From Streptomyces sp. Alt3 (GTDB taxonomy: Bacteria; Actinomycetota; Actinomycetes; Streptomycetales; Streptomycetaceae), in the NCBI RefSeq assembly GCF_030719215.1, contig NZ_CP120983.1:1922001-1986000 (forward strand): a DNA stretch of 64,000 nucleotides, written 5' to 3'. The position numbers and the translations under genes were made by a program. Every line of letters starts with the position of its first letter. The stretch's first letter is position 1. This document shows positions 20,501-32,500 of the stretch, one piece after another. The notes beneath the pieces were generated by a model. The model searched no databases. It was not told the DNA's origin and saw only the letters and a list, made by a program, of their open reading frames with translations.

Positions 20501-23500
20501 GCCGGACGGCCTGCCGTGCGGCACCACGGCGATGACCTCGGCGTACCCGTCCTCGGAGAGCAGCTCGGGGTCGCGGAAGACCAGTTCGCCGAACTCGCCG
20601 GGCGGTACCGGTCCCTGCATCCGCAGTCCGTCGGCGTCACCGTCGGCGACGTACACGAAGGGCCGCGGACGGTGCGGGTCGGCCGACCAGGGCGCGGGTT
20701 CGGTGCCGACGGGCACGAGCGTGCCGTCGGGCGCGTACCCGAGCAGGGTGACGACGCTCGGGTCGAACGTGCCCTGCGGCCGGGACACGCCGTCCAGCGC
20801 ACGGCCCCAGGCCGTGCCGTCGTCGTCCGTCAGGAGCCGGTCCGGGTCCAGTGCGCCCTGCTGCTCCAGGTGGTGTGCGGCCAGCTCGCTCAGCTGCCGG
20901 GGGTCGCGGCCGGCGGCGGCGGCCCTCCGTGCCACGAGGACCGCTTCGCCGAACCGCGCCGGGTCGGGCGCCGGCAGGTGCAGGACGGCGGCGGCGAACG
21001 CGCCCTGGTCCATCTGCCCGGTCGTCAGGGCGACCTTGAACGACGCCCACACCAGCCGCGACCACTCCGCCTCGCCCACCGGCGCCGAGACGTCGAGCCC
21101 CAGGACGTCGCGGGCGATGTCCTCCCGGTGGGGCGTGGAGGCGAGGTCGGTCAGCATGTGGACGATGTGCGGCAGCGCGATCCAGCGGGTGAGGGGTTCG
21201 CGCGGCCCCGTGTCCTGGCGCCGGGCCGCCTCCACCAGCAGGCTCCGGTGGGCGTCCGGAGTGAACTGCGGTGCCGGCCCCGTCGCGAGGCCTCCCGTGT
21301 GGTAACCGGTCAGGAGCTGCTCGTACAGGTCCAGGGTGAACGTGCGCGCGCCGTCCCGGTCCAGGTACGGATCGGCCTCGCGCATCAGGTCGAGCGCACC
21401 GATGCCCCGGAGCAGCACCGGATGGTCCGGGGCGTCGTCGACCGTGGGGCCGAAGATCTGGCGCAGCGCGCGTACCAGCCGCAGCGTCCGTTCCTGTACG
21501 GCCTCGGGGACCGGACCGGGGCCGTGGTGCAGCCCTGCGTCGCGGGCCCGCTGCTCCAGTGCCGCCCCCGTGGGCTCCGGTCGGAACATGCTCCACGGGT
21601 AGGCGCGGCCGCGTGCGTCGGTGTGAAGACTGAGGTAGGCCTCCTGGGCGCCGTTCCGCGACTGGACGGCGGCGTTCATGAGGGTGGTCGCGAACACCGT
21701 GCGGCCCGTCTCGTTGGCCGTGTGCTGGCCGACCGCGACGTCCGCGAGCGGGTCGGGTGTGAACGGCAGCGGTCCGTCGATGTGCTGCCCGTGCATCTCC
21801 CCGATACCGGGGGGCGCCGCCGCGTAGCAGACGAGCAGCACCACGGGATGCTCGGGGGCGAGGGAGGCCAGGCTACGGCGGCGGGCGAGCCTGCGGGCGA
21901 ACTGCGGCCCGTCGTCGGTCCGCTCACCCTGCGGGGTGTGCCACATGACGGAGCCCGGCAGGCCGTGGTTGTTGGGGAAGTACGGCGTGGGCAGGTTGAG
22001 TTCGACCCAGGGCACGGGTGTCGTGGGTTGCGTGGCGTCGTAGGAGGTGCGCTGGAACGTGTACGAGGTGACCGTCCCCAGCCGGCTGTGGGTCAGGGTC
22101 CGCGACCAGCCCCCGTCGTCGGAGTCGGCGAGGTCCATGGAGATGTAGCCCGTGGACCGGTTCCCGTGGTGGGCGACGGAGAGGGAGCTGATCTGGCCGT
22201 CCGCCGCGTCAGGGTGCGAAGTGAGATCCGTGGCAGGCGTGTTGGCGAACCACTGGCCCCTGGGCGCCTGCTTCTCCTCGTCCAGCAGCAGGACGACCGA
22301 GCGGTCCGGGGCTCCGGGAAGGCGCCCGATGGCCGACCGGCCGGTGGTGGCCCACACCTCTCTGCCGAGGCGGTCGGCGAGCCCGCGCGGCAGGTCCAGG
22401 GAGGCGGCCTCGGACCGGGCGACGTGCAGCAGCAGCGGTCCCGGCCGGCCGGCGAGGCCCCGGTCGAGGGCCATCAGCTCGTTGAGGACCTCGGGCGGGA
22501 CGGGACGCGCGAAGCCGCCGAGTCCCCGCACCACGACCGCGTCCGGCCGGCCGCCGAGCAGCACGAGGTACGGGTCGGGGTGGCCCGGGGTGGGGAGCCA
22601 CGGCGCGGTCTCGGGCCCGCTGTGGCCGGTCGTGCCGTCGGGGGCGCGCGAGACGCGGCCGGTGGAGCCCGGGTCGAAGTCGGCCGGCAGGACCTGGCCG
22701 AGCCAGTTCCAGCCGCGCGGGCGGCCCTGCGCGTCGGTGAGCCGGAAGTCCGTGTGGAAGGCGCCGCGCCGGACGAGGTAGTGGGCGGAAACCGCGCTCA
22801 GTGTGCGGGCGCCCGCGGTGGAGGGGTCCGTCACGAGCCGCATGAGGGCGCCGCGGGCGGCGGCGTTCACGGTGTCGGAGGGATCGAGGAGCAGCGTCCG
22901 GCGGACCAGGGCGTCCAGGTCCAGGAAACCGCCGCGCAGCTCCGGGTCCGCGTGCCTCAGCCGGTCGAGACGCTCCAGGCCCTCGGCGGCCCGCCCCCGG
23001 TCGACGCCGTTGAGGGCGCCGAGGCCGTACAGGGCGTCGAGGATCGCCTCGCGGTGCCGTTCCGCGTCGTCGGGCGACACCTGGGGCGACGCGGCGGTGG
23101 TGCCCTGGTGCGGGGCGGGAGCGGTCGGCATCTGAGGAGCCGGGTGGTTCGGCTCGGAGGCGACGGGTCGGGTGTGCACCGGACGGTGCGGAAGCGTCGC
23201 ACGGGTGTGCGCGCCGTCCTGCCGTACGACGCCGCCGACGGGCTTCGGTTCCAGCTCGTCCAGCAGGGCCTGCGCGTGCTCGTCGGGGAAGAGCCCGTCC
23301 CGCGCGACGTTCTCCCTCAGCTCCCGCTCGCCGAGGGGATGGACGTTCCAGTACCGGCCCCAGTTGTCCGTGTAGTCCAGGGCCGGGTCGTGGCCGGGGA
23401 CGCCGTCCAGTGCCAGCTGGGCGCCGCGCATCACCTCATGGGCGGTGTGGTGGCCGACGGTGAGCGAGATGGCCAGCATCCCGGCCCGGATCAGACCGAG

Positions 23501-26500
23501 GTCCAGGTCGAGGCCCCACTGGTCCCGCATCCGGGCGGCGTGCAGCACGAAGCGGTACGTGGACCCGGCGGTGCCGGTCGCCACCAGGCCGCCCGAGTCC
23601 TCGGACCGGCCCTGGAAGTCGGCGCTCATCGCGAGGTCGTACACCGCTGTCGCGGGCATCCAGGTCAGTCCGGCCTCGTCGACCGCGATCCGGCGCTCCG
23701 CCGCGCTCAGCGGCGGGCGCGCGGTGTCCGGGTGCGGCGGATCGGCCACGGGCCGCGGCAGTTCCCTGACGGCGGCCTCCTTCTCCTCGAGGGTCATGGC
23801 CGACTGCTGGATCTCGATGGCGCGCCGCATGTACTCGGCGTAGGCCTCCCGCTGCCGGCGGCTCGGCCGCTCGGCGGCGATCTCCGGGTGCTGCTCCTCC
23901 ACGCCGCCGAGCATCTCCGGCACGAGGTTCTCGGAGATCCCCTCGTACAGGAACGCCACGAGCTCCCGCAGGTTTCCGCTCCTCAGCACTCGCTGGAGGG
24001 CGTCGCGGGACGTGCCGACGACGCCCGCCTTGAACTTGCTGGTGTCGCCGAACGTCGCCAGCGCGCGCGGATGCCTCATGCGCGCGGCCGCCCACGCGGC
24101 ACTCGCCATCTTCCGGAACTCGGCGGTCACCGCCTCGTGTTCGGCCAGGTACTCGCCCAGCCGACGGTCGAAGGCGGCGGACTCCTCGGCATAGCGGATG
24201 CGCGCCATGACCCACGGGGGCGCGTCGCTGTTCCTGCGCTCCGGGCCGGGCCCCGCGGAACGGCCCCGGGAGCGGGACCTGCCGCGCTCGGGGGTGGGGA
24301 CCGTCAGGCGCTCGGCGGTCTCCTCGGGCCCGGCGGACGGGGATTCGGCCGTCTCCTGCCCGGTGCCCGGGGATCCGGAGGCCCGGTCGGGTGCGGGCCG
24401 CTCGGACGCGGCAGTCTCCCTGACGGGCGTGGTGGTCCCCGACGGCGCCGACGAACCCGGCGGGACGAGCCGCTGGTCGTCGATCTCGATCGTCACCACG
24501 CGCCCCTGGGCCGGGTCGGTCGCCCTGCGCACCCGCTTGGCGGCCTTGGTGAGACCGAAGTCCCGCACGCCGACACGCGGTCCGCCCGTGTCCGCCTGGA
24601 GGGTGGTCAGGATCTGGCCCAGCCTGGTCGCGAGCGCCCTCGCGACGGCGTCCGCCCGGTCCTGTCCGCTGGCCTGCGAGCGATTGCCGTGCCCGGTGAG
24701 GGTGATCTTGGGCATGGGGAGTCCGTTGGCGCGGTTCCACAGTCCCGCCCGCGCCAGTGACTGCGCCAGGCCGTCGATCGTGCCGTCCGCGTCGGCGGGG
24801 ACGCCGTGGTCCCCTTCGTCGAAGTGGATCGCCTGCTGGTGCCAGCGCGGCGCGTGGCCGTGCAGCACCACCGTCGTCAGCGGATTGGCCACTGCGGGCG
24901 AGAAGTCCGACAGCAGTGCCGCGTTGACCTCGTGCGCGGACTCACCGGGCCGCTTGCTGTACGCACGGAAGGACCAGAGGTCCTTGTCGTCCATCACCGG
25001 CGCTGCGTCCCGGATCGCTTCCCTCGCGCGGGAGCGGGCCCGGTCCACCTCGCCCAGTGCCAGCGCGTGCTCGGGCCGGTCCTCGTCGAAGAAGGCGGGC
25101 AGTTGCTCGGCGTCGTGGACGGCGGCCAGGGCCCTGGCGACCCGGGCGAAGCCCTCCGGACCGTCGGTCTCCGACCGGTCCGCGCCGCGTTCCCGCGCCT
25201 CGGCGACGTGCCGTTCGGCGCCGCGGGCCAGCTGGAGGAGCTGGTGCTCCCCGTAGCGGTCGAGGTTCTCGTCGATGACGTCGTCGAGGGCCTCGGGGGA
25301 GATCGCGGTCCGGGAGTGGGTCTCGTTCTCCAGCGTGATCTGGTGGGTGCCGTTCTCGCTCTCCAGCACGACCTGCGCGAAGTGGTAGGGGGCGTGGGGG
25401 CCCACCCGGTCGCCGGGCTTGGCGTGGTTGTGCGTGAACAACTGCGCGCCGCCGTCGTTCGTGGTGCTGACCGACTGGATCAGATAGCCCTCTCCGACCC
25501 CCGCCCACGCGTACTCGTTGACACCGATGCGCCGCGCGGCCGACGCCAGCGGGGTGCGCAGCGGGTTGTCCGGCTCGTAGCTCAGGGCCCGGCCGTAGCG
25601 CTCGCCCGGTGTGGGCGCGCCCACCACGCCACCGGTGAAGCGCTTGTCCCTGCCCGCCTGGCGGGCTGCCCAGCGGGGGGTCACCTCGGCGGCGGGGCGC
25701 GAACCCTCGGCGACCTCCGTCAGCGCCTGGGCCAGGTGGTGCGTCCCGGTGACCTCACGGCTGTGCTGTCCGTTCACCGGGGCGGTGGAGACGACGGCGC
25801 CGGTGGGCCCGCGGAAGGCGATGTGGGACAAGGGGGCGTTCGTGGAGCCGGCCACCATCTGGGCGAAGGTCCGGGTGAAGGCGTGTTCCGAGGCGCCGGA
25901 AGCCGTCAGGAACTCCGGCTCCACCCGGTACAGCGGTTCGCCGTAGGAACCGTCCTCCTTCGGCAGCAGTACGCCGGCCGACTCGTCGGCCTTCAGCCGG
26001 ACCCCGGCCCCTGCCGCGGTCAGCCGCGTCGAGGAGCGTTCGATCGCCGCCCGGGTGGCGTACACCTGGCGGCCGCGGCCGGTGGTGTCCCCGTCGCCCG
26101 CGAGCATCGCCAGCGTGCGGTCCTCGGAGATGTGCAGCGGCGGCCGGCCGGCCATGGGGACGGTCCCCTGGTCCTGGCGCGGCAGGACCAGGGCGTCGGA
26201 GCCGGTGCCTGCCCGGACCTCGCCGACGGCGGGCGGGAGCGGCCGCGTGAACAGGACCCCGGTACCGCGCTTGTCGATGACGCCGTAGTCACGCGTCGTC
26301 AGCGGCCGGGGGCGGAGCCCCTCGATCTGCCGTTCGAGGACGGCCTGGTCGGCCAGCCGGTCGAACTCCGCGTCTCCCTCGGTACTGGACCGGTCGTCGT
26401 CGCTGTCCGGGGCGGGCCCGCCGTCGGTGTCGCTGTCGAAGTCGCGGGCTCCGGGCAGGCCGTCGCCCTCGGACGGGTCGCTCGATGCCCAGCCCGCCCC

Positions 26501-29500
26501 GGTGTTGCCGTCGTTCAGGTCCAGCATGAGGTGGCGCGTCCCGGCGGTGGGGTGCGTGGCGACGTCGACCGGGGCCTCGGGATACCAGACGCGGCGGCCG
26601 GTCGTCCCCGTGACCAGGAGGGCGACGGTCGCGGCGTACTCCGGAGGCAGCGCCAGGACGATGTCGGCGCCACGGGGCCGCCGGGAGTCGTACGAGATGA
26701 GCATGGCCAGCTCGTCGGCGCTGTCCACCCGGAAGGTACGCCCCGGCATGGTCACCTCGACGGCGTGACCGGCCGCCCTGGCCACGACCATGTACGGGTT
26801 CTGCCACGGGGCGGGACGCGGGATGACCCGGCCCCGGCCCCGCACGGCGTAGGAGGCGGGCTCGGGGGCGGCCAGCCCTCGCCCGGTGAAGTCACGCCCG
26901 ACGACGGCCCCGTCGTCGTCGCGCAGCAGCGTGCCCTCGTCCATGGCGCCGCGGCCGGTCTCGATCTGCCGCTCGATGAAGTAGACGGCGAGCTGCTCGG
27001 CGCTCGCGAGGTCGTCGGAGGAGGCGTCGAGCGCCAGCGAACCGAGCAGCAGGAAGTCCGCGGGGCCCGGCCGCGCCCCGGCGGCCATGTGCAGGACCTG
27101 GCGGGTGACGCGGTTCAGGCCGTGGCGCAGCTCACGTGACGTCGGGTGGGTGGCCGCCTCCTCCCGGACGAGGTCGAGCAGCGCCTCGGAGGCCTCGCGG
27201 AGCCGGGCCCGGGGGATGTTTCCCCGGTGCGGGCCGAACACGGTGTCCAGCCAGCCCGGATCGGCCGCCTCGTCGTCGGAGTCGGAATCGGAGTCGTCGG
27301 ACTCCTCCGCGAGCGGGGAGAGGTCGCGTCCGGGGGGCAGCGGGGGCGGCACCGCACCGTCCGGACCGGACTGCGGCGAGGCGTCGGGGAGCGACACCGG
27401 GTCGACCCACACGGGCTCCCGGCTCTCCGCCGGTGCGTCCGTCCGCGCGTCGGCCCAGCTCGTCCCCTCCGGCGAGGTGTGCACGTCGATGTCCCCGGCC
27501 ACCGCCGCCCACAGCTGGAGGTGGCGCGGGCGCAGACCGGTCTGCGCGAGGCCGTCGGGGGCCTGCTCCCGGAAGGGCCCGAGCAGGCTGCCCGGCGCGT
27601 GGAGCCGCCCGGGGTTGCTCGCGTCGCGCGTCTCGTCGCGCAGGAACAGCTGGTGCGCGAGTTCGTGCGCGAAGTCCGCCGGGTCTGCGTCGGCCCACCA
27701 CGCCCGCTGGTTCATCCGCTGGTCACGGCCCACGAGATCGACCGTCAGGTGGGGGTTCTCGTCCGGCCGGACCGGCTCGACGGTGACGTGCAACCGGTCC
27801 CCGTCGGGAAGCTTGTGCCCAGGCCGGTTGTAGAACTCCTCCACGCCCTCGAGCACCCGGGCCAGGACGGCGTCGGTGTCCGCCTCTCCGTCCCCGGGAC
27901 GCAGGGCGAGCCGCACCGTCAGGTCGGTGACGGTCTCACCGGCGTGCGTGAAGCGCCGTACGTCGAAGGCCGACCGCACGACGACGCGCGGCCGGTCGTC
28001 GAGGCGGGCACGGGGCGGCTCGGACGGAGACGGCCCGGGGGGCGTGGCGTCGGCGGTCCCCCGCAGCGGAATGCGCAGTGCCGAGTCCCCGTCGCCTTCC
28101 GGCACCAGGTACAGGGCCGAGTCGTCCGCCACGACCCGGTGGGGTGCGGGCTCCTGGTCCAGGTCCGCCATGAGGAGCGAGAGCGTCTCCATGTTGTCCA
28201 CGCGGCCGATCCAGCCGCTGTCGCCCCGCAGGATCGCGCCCGTCCCGTGGACGAAGTCGTGACCGAACCTGGCCCACCCGGTCGGCGGGATCTCGTCCCC
28301 TCCGGGGAGCCGGATGTGGCCGGTGTCTGCGACCTCGTAGCGGAAGGGCTCCGGGCGGGACTCGGCGTCACGCGTGTACGTGAACCACCGGTTCGGCCGG
28401 GGGCCCGCCGTGGCCGTCGCGTCGTCCGCGTCCGGGGCGGCCGGCCCCTTGCCCTTCCCGGTGTCCGGGGGTGTGCCGGCGGAGGGTGTGCCCGCGTCGG
28501 GCACGTCGGCGGCGGACACGATGAAGCGCGGGTCGACTCCGTAGCGGGGACGCCCGACGGTGACCGGACGGCCGATGGGCCACTGCTCCGCCACCGGGTC
28601 GGCGCCGTCGTCGCGCGAGCCGCCCGGCAGGCGCTGGGAACCGCCGCGCGGACCGCGGGTGGCGACGTCCCGGGGCCCGCCGCGGTGGTCGTCGACCGTG
28701 ATGTCGACGGTGGCGGTACCCGCGTCTCCGGTGGAGGGCCGGCGGCCGCGCACCGCGACGGGCTCCACGGTGAAGCCGTCCGCGGTGAGGTGCGGTTGCG
28801 GGGTTCCCTCCTGGTATTCCGCGAGAGCGTCGGCGAGCTCCTGCCGGAAGGAGGCCGCGACCGCCTCGGCACGTGTCCTGGTGAGGTCCCGGCCGAGCAG
28901 GCGCCCGCCGCGTGTCCCGCTGATCCTGACGTCCGGCAGCGGCAGCCCGTTCGCGGCGTTCCACAGCCCCGCCCTGGCCACCACCTTGGCGAGGTGCCGG
29001 ACGGGGTGCTTCGCGCTCTCGGGCGTCCGGTGCGCGTCCTTGGCGAAGGTGACGGAGACCGGCAGCGCCAGCTGTCCGCGGAGCACGACGGCGGTGAACG
29101 GGTTGGCCTCGGCGGAGGGCTTGTCGGACAGCAGTTCCGCGTTGGTGTCGTGGGCCGACTCACCGGGACGCTGCGCGTACATCCGCATGTACCACTGCCG
29201 CTTGCCCGGGATGACCGCTTCGAGCTGTCCGACGCGCGTCGCGGCCGCTCGGGTGGCCGCTTCCAGCGTGCGCTCGGCCGCGGCGCGCTCCGGCGAACCG
29301 GCCGGCGCCGCCAGCATCTCCGTACGGGCCTGGCCGGCCCTGATCATGGCGAGCGTCAGGTCGAGGTGGCCGCGCAGCTCAGCGAGGTGCCCGTCGTCCC
29401 CGGCCTCCTGCCTTCCCTCGATCTCCTGTCGCAGGAGATCCGCGTTCTCCCGCATCTCGTCCACCGTGAGGGAGTCCAGGTTCGCCCGGACCGTTCTGCG

Positions 29501-32500
29501 GTGCCGGTGGTTGCGTACCGAGGAACGCGCGTGGTTCTCCAGGGAGATCTGGTGGCTGCCGTCCTCGCTGGCCAGGACGACCGTGGCGAAGTGGTAGCCG
29601 AAGTGCGCGCCTCCGGCCGCGTTCTGCGGCTTGGCGAAGTTCTGCTCCAGGCTCGGCTGGCCCTGGGCGCCGGCCGCCGCGACGGACTGGACGACGTAGC
29701 CCTCGCCGATGTCGGCCCACGCGTGCTCGTTGACCCCGATCCGGTGTGCGGCGTCCGACAGGGCGTCGCGGCGCGGGTCGTCCGGCTGGTCGAGGCTCAG
29801 CGCGCTGCCGTACGCGCGGCCGGGCAGCGGGCCCCCGTCGCCGCCGGTGGGCCGGTCGTCCCGGCGGGCGAGGGACGCCGCCCAGGCCGGATCCGCGGAT
29901 TCCGCCGGTATGTCACCGTCCGCGACGTGGCTCAGGGTGTCCGCGAGGTGATGGGTACCGGTGACCTCCGCGCCGTCGGAGGCGTTGACGGGCGCCGTGA
30001 CCGCCGGTCCGCCCCCGGGACCACGGAAGACCATGTGCGAGGTGCGGGCACCGTCGGCCAGCATGTCCGCGAAGTCCCGGCAGATCTCTTCCGTCGACTC
30101 GCCGGAGCGGGTCAGGAAGGCGGGGACGACACGGAACAGCCGCCTGGTGCCCCCGTCCGGGGTGGGCAGGATGATGCTCAGTCCCTGATCGGCCCGCAGC
30201 CGCACCGCGAGGCCCGCCCGTGCCAGCTTCACGGAGGCGTTCGCGACGGCTTGCTCCGTTGCGAAGACCTGCTGCCCGTAGGCACCGTTCTCGACGGCGA
30301 GCGTGCGGTCCGGGGAGATCCGCAGGGCGGGCCGGTCGCTGACGAGCGTGTTGCTGTACTCCTGTACGGACATGGCGATTTCGGGGGCGTCCTCCGTGCC
30401 GCTCAGTGCCCGTGGGGTCTGCCAGCTGCCGCGGATCCCCCCGGGCCTGCGGAACAGCACGCCCTCGCCGCTGTCGTCCACGACGCCGTAGTCCGTCGTG
30501 GTCAGCGGCTCCGGCCGGCGCGCCTGGATCCCGTCGGCCTGGTCGGAGTCGTCCTCGTACAGACCGATGAGCTCGTCGAAGTCGCCCGAGCCGTCCGCGT
30601 CCTGGTCCGGACGGACGGACGTCCACACCCTGCCGACGTCGTCCCCGACGGGGCCCAGCGTGATGCGGTCGGTGCCTGTCCGCCAGTCGGTGGACGGGCG
30701 GGGGGCGTGCTCCGAGTACCAGACCCTGGAACCGGTCAGATCGGCGACGTGCCGCGCCAGATCCTCGATGTCCTGGTGGGGGAAGGCCAGGACGACGTCG
30801 GCGCCCGCCGGCCGCGCGGGGTCACGTGCGACGAGCCGGGCGAGGTCCCCGGGGTCGTCCAGCGTCAACGTGCCGCGCGGCGTGTTCAGCAGGACCGATT
30901 CCTCGCTGTCCTGGGCGAGGACCACGTACGGCTCGGACCAGGGCGCGGGCCAGGCGCTGACCCTGCCGTCGTCCCCCTCCACCGCGTACGAGTCCAGGGG
31001 CGGTACCTGGTCCCCGGTGCCGGTCCAGTTGCGCACGGTGGCGTCCTGCGACACCAGCGCGGTCCCGCGGTCCAGGGCGGCGTCGTGCCGTCGCAGGTGC
31101 GAGGCGAGGGCGCGCTCGTCGGCCAGCTGGGCCGGGGACGCGTCGAGTGCCAGCGAACCGAGGAGCAGGAGGTGCTGCTCGCTCACCGCGACGCCGGGGC
31201 CGATGTTCAGCACACGCCTGGTGAGGTCGCGGAGCGGGTCGCGGGCGCCGGTGGCCGGCTGCGGTGCCCTGCGGGCGAGCTCCCGCAGCGACAGGGCCGT
31301 TCCGACGAGCATCTCGGGAGAGTAGTCCTCCCGGACCGCGGGGCCGAAGAGGAGGTCGAGCCAGGCCTCGTGGGTGCTCCCGGTGGTGCCGTCCTCGCTG
31401 TCGGAGTCCGACTCGGAGTCCGACTCGGACTCGCTCTCGGATTCGCTGGTGTCGTCGGTGAACCGGAACTGCGCCAGCGCCTCGGCATCGGATCGCGAGG
31501 GTCCCGGCCTGCCGGACAGCGTGTCCAGCTCGTACGCCTCCTCCGCGTCCCGCAGACCCGGCGTCCCCTCGGGGGCCGGCGACGGGGACAGCGGGTCGGG
31601 GGCGGGTTCGCGCGGCGGCGGCGGGACCGGCGGCTCGTGGGTGACCACCGGCGGGACGACGGACGGCGACGTGCCCGGTGCCGTCGTGGTGGGCCGCGTG
31701 GTCCCGTCGGTCTGCGGCCCCTTCTTCGATGTGGCCTCGGTTCCCGTGCCGGTCACCGCGGTGCGCGGGACCAGCGGGACGAAGTCGCCGCCGCGGCGGC
31801 GGAGCCGGATGTGCGGGCCACTGTCGCCTGCCGGGCCGGGGTACGTGTGGGCGGTGCCGTTCTCCTCGATGAGGGTGACGGTGGTGCCGGTCGCTCCGGC
31901 GGCCCACTCGGCGACGGCCCGGTCGGCTCCGGGACCCCAGGGGGCCTCGGCGAGGTGACGGCGCAGGCGCCCCTCGAGCGCGTCCTTGCTCGGCGTGGGA
32001 TCTCCGCTGCGCGGTACGAGGGGCGGGGGCGCGAACAACGTGTCCCGCTCCGCCGGGTCGCCCGGGAAGGCCGGCCAGGCGCATGAGGCGGGTCGGCACC
32101 ATCTCGGAGCGCATGCGCAGCCGGGCGGCGACCTGGCGGTCCGTGCCCGGCAGGCCTGCGGCGGCGCGCAGGGCCGTGGAGAGAGCGCCGAAGAAGCCGT
32201 TGCCGCGTCCCGTGGGCGTGCCCTGGGTGTAGGTGGCGCCGTCGGGCGCGGTGAGGACGCCGTCGCGTGCGAGGCGGTAGCGCGGTCCGCTGCTGTCGGC
32301 GGGCGGCAGCCAGGGCGCGGTGGTGTGGCTGCGGTGCGCGGGCGGATCCCCGGCCGTGGTGTCCGTGCCGGAGGTCCCGGCAGCCGCCGGGGCGGGCAGC
32401 GCGCCGGTGGACGGGGCCGGGGAGCCGGGCGGGAGGGCGGCGTGGAAGAAGCCCCCGGTGGAGAAGAGCACCGGGTCGGCGGCCGGATCGACTGCGGCGG

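Noticed and set aside
13563..32086. Several very long plus-strand open frames opposite the effector gene
   Set aside because: They mirror the minus-strand codon bias, lack recognisable domains and ribosome sites, and overlap well-supported coding sequence.
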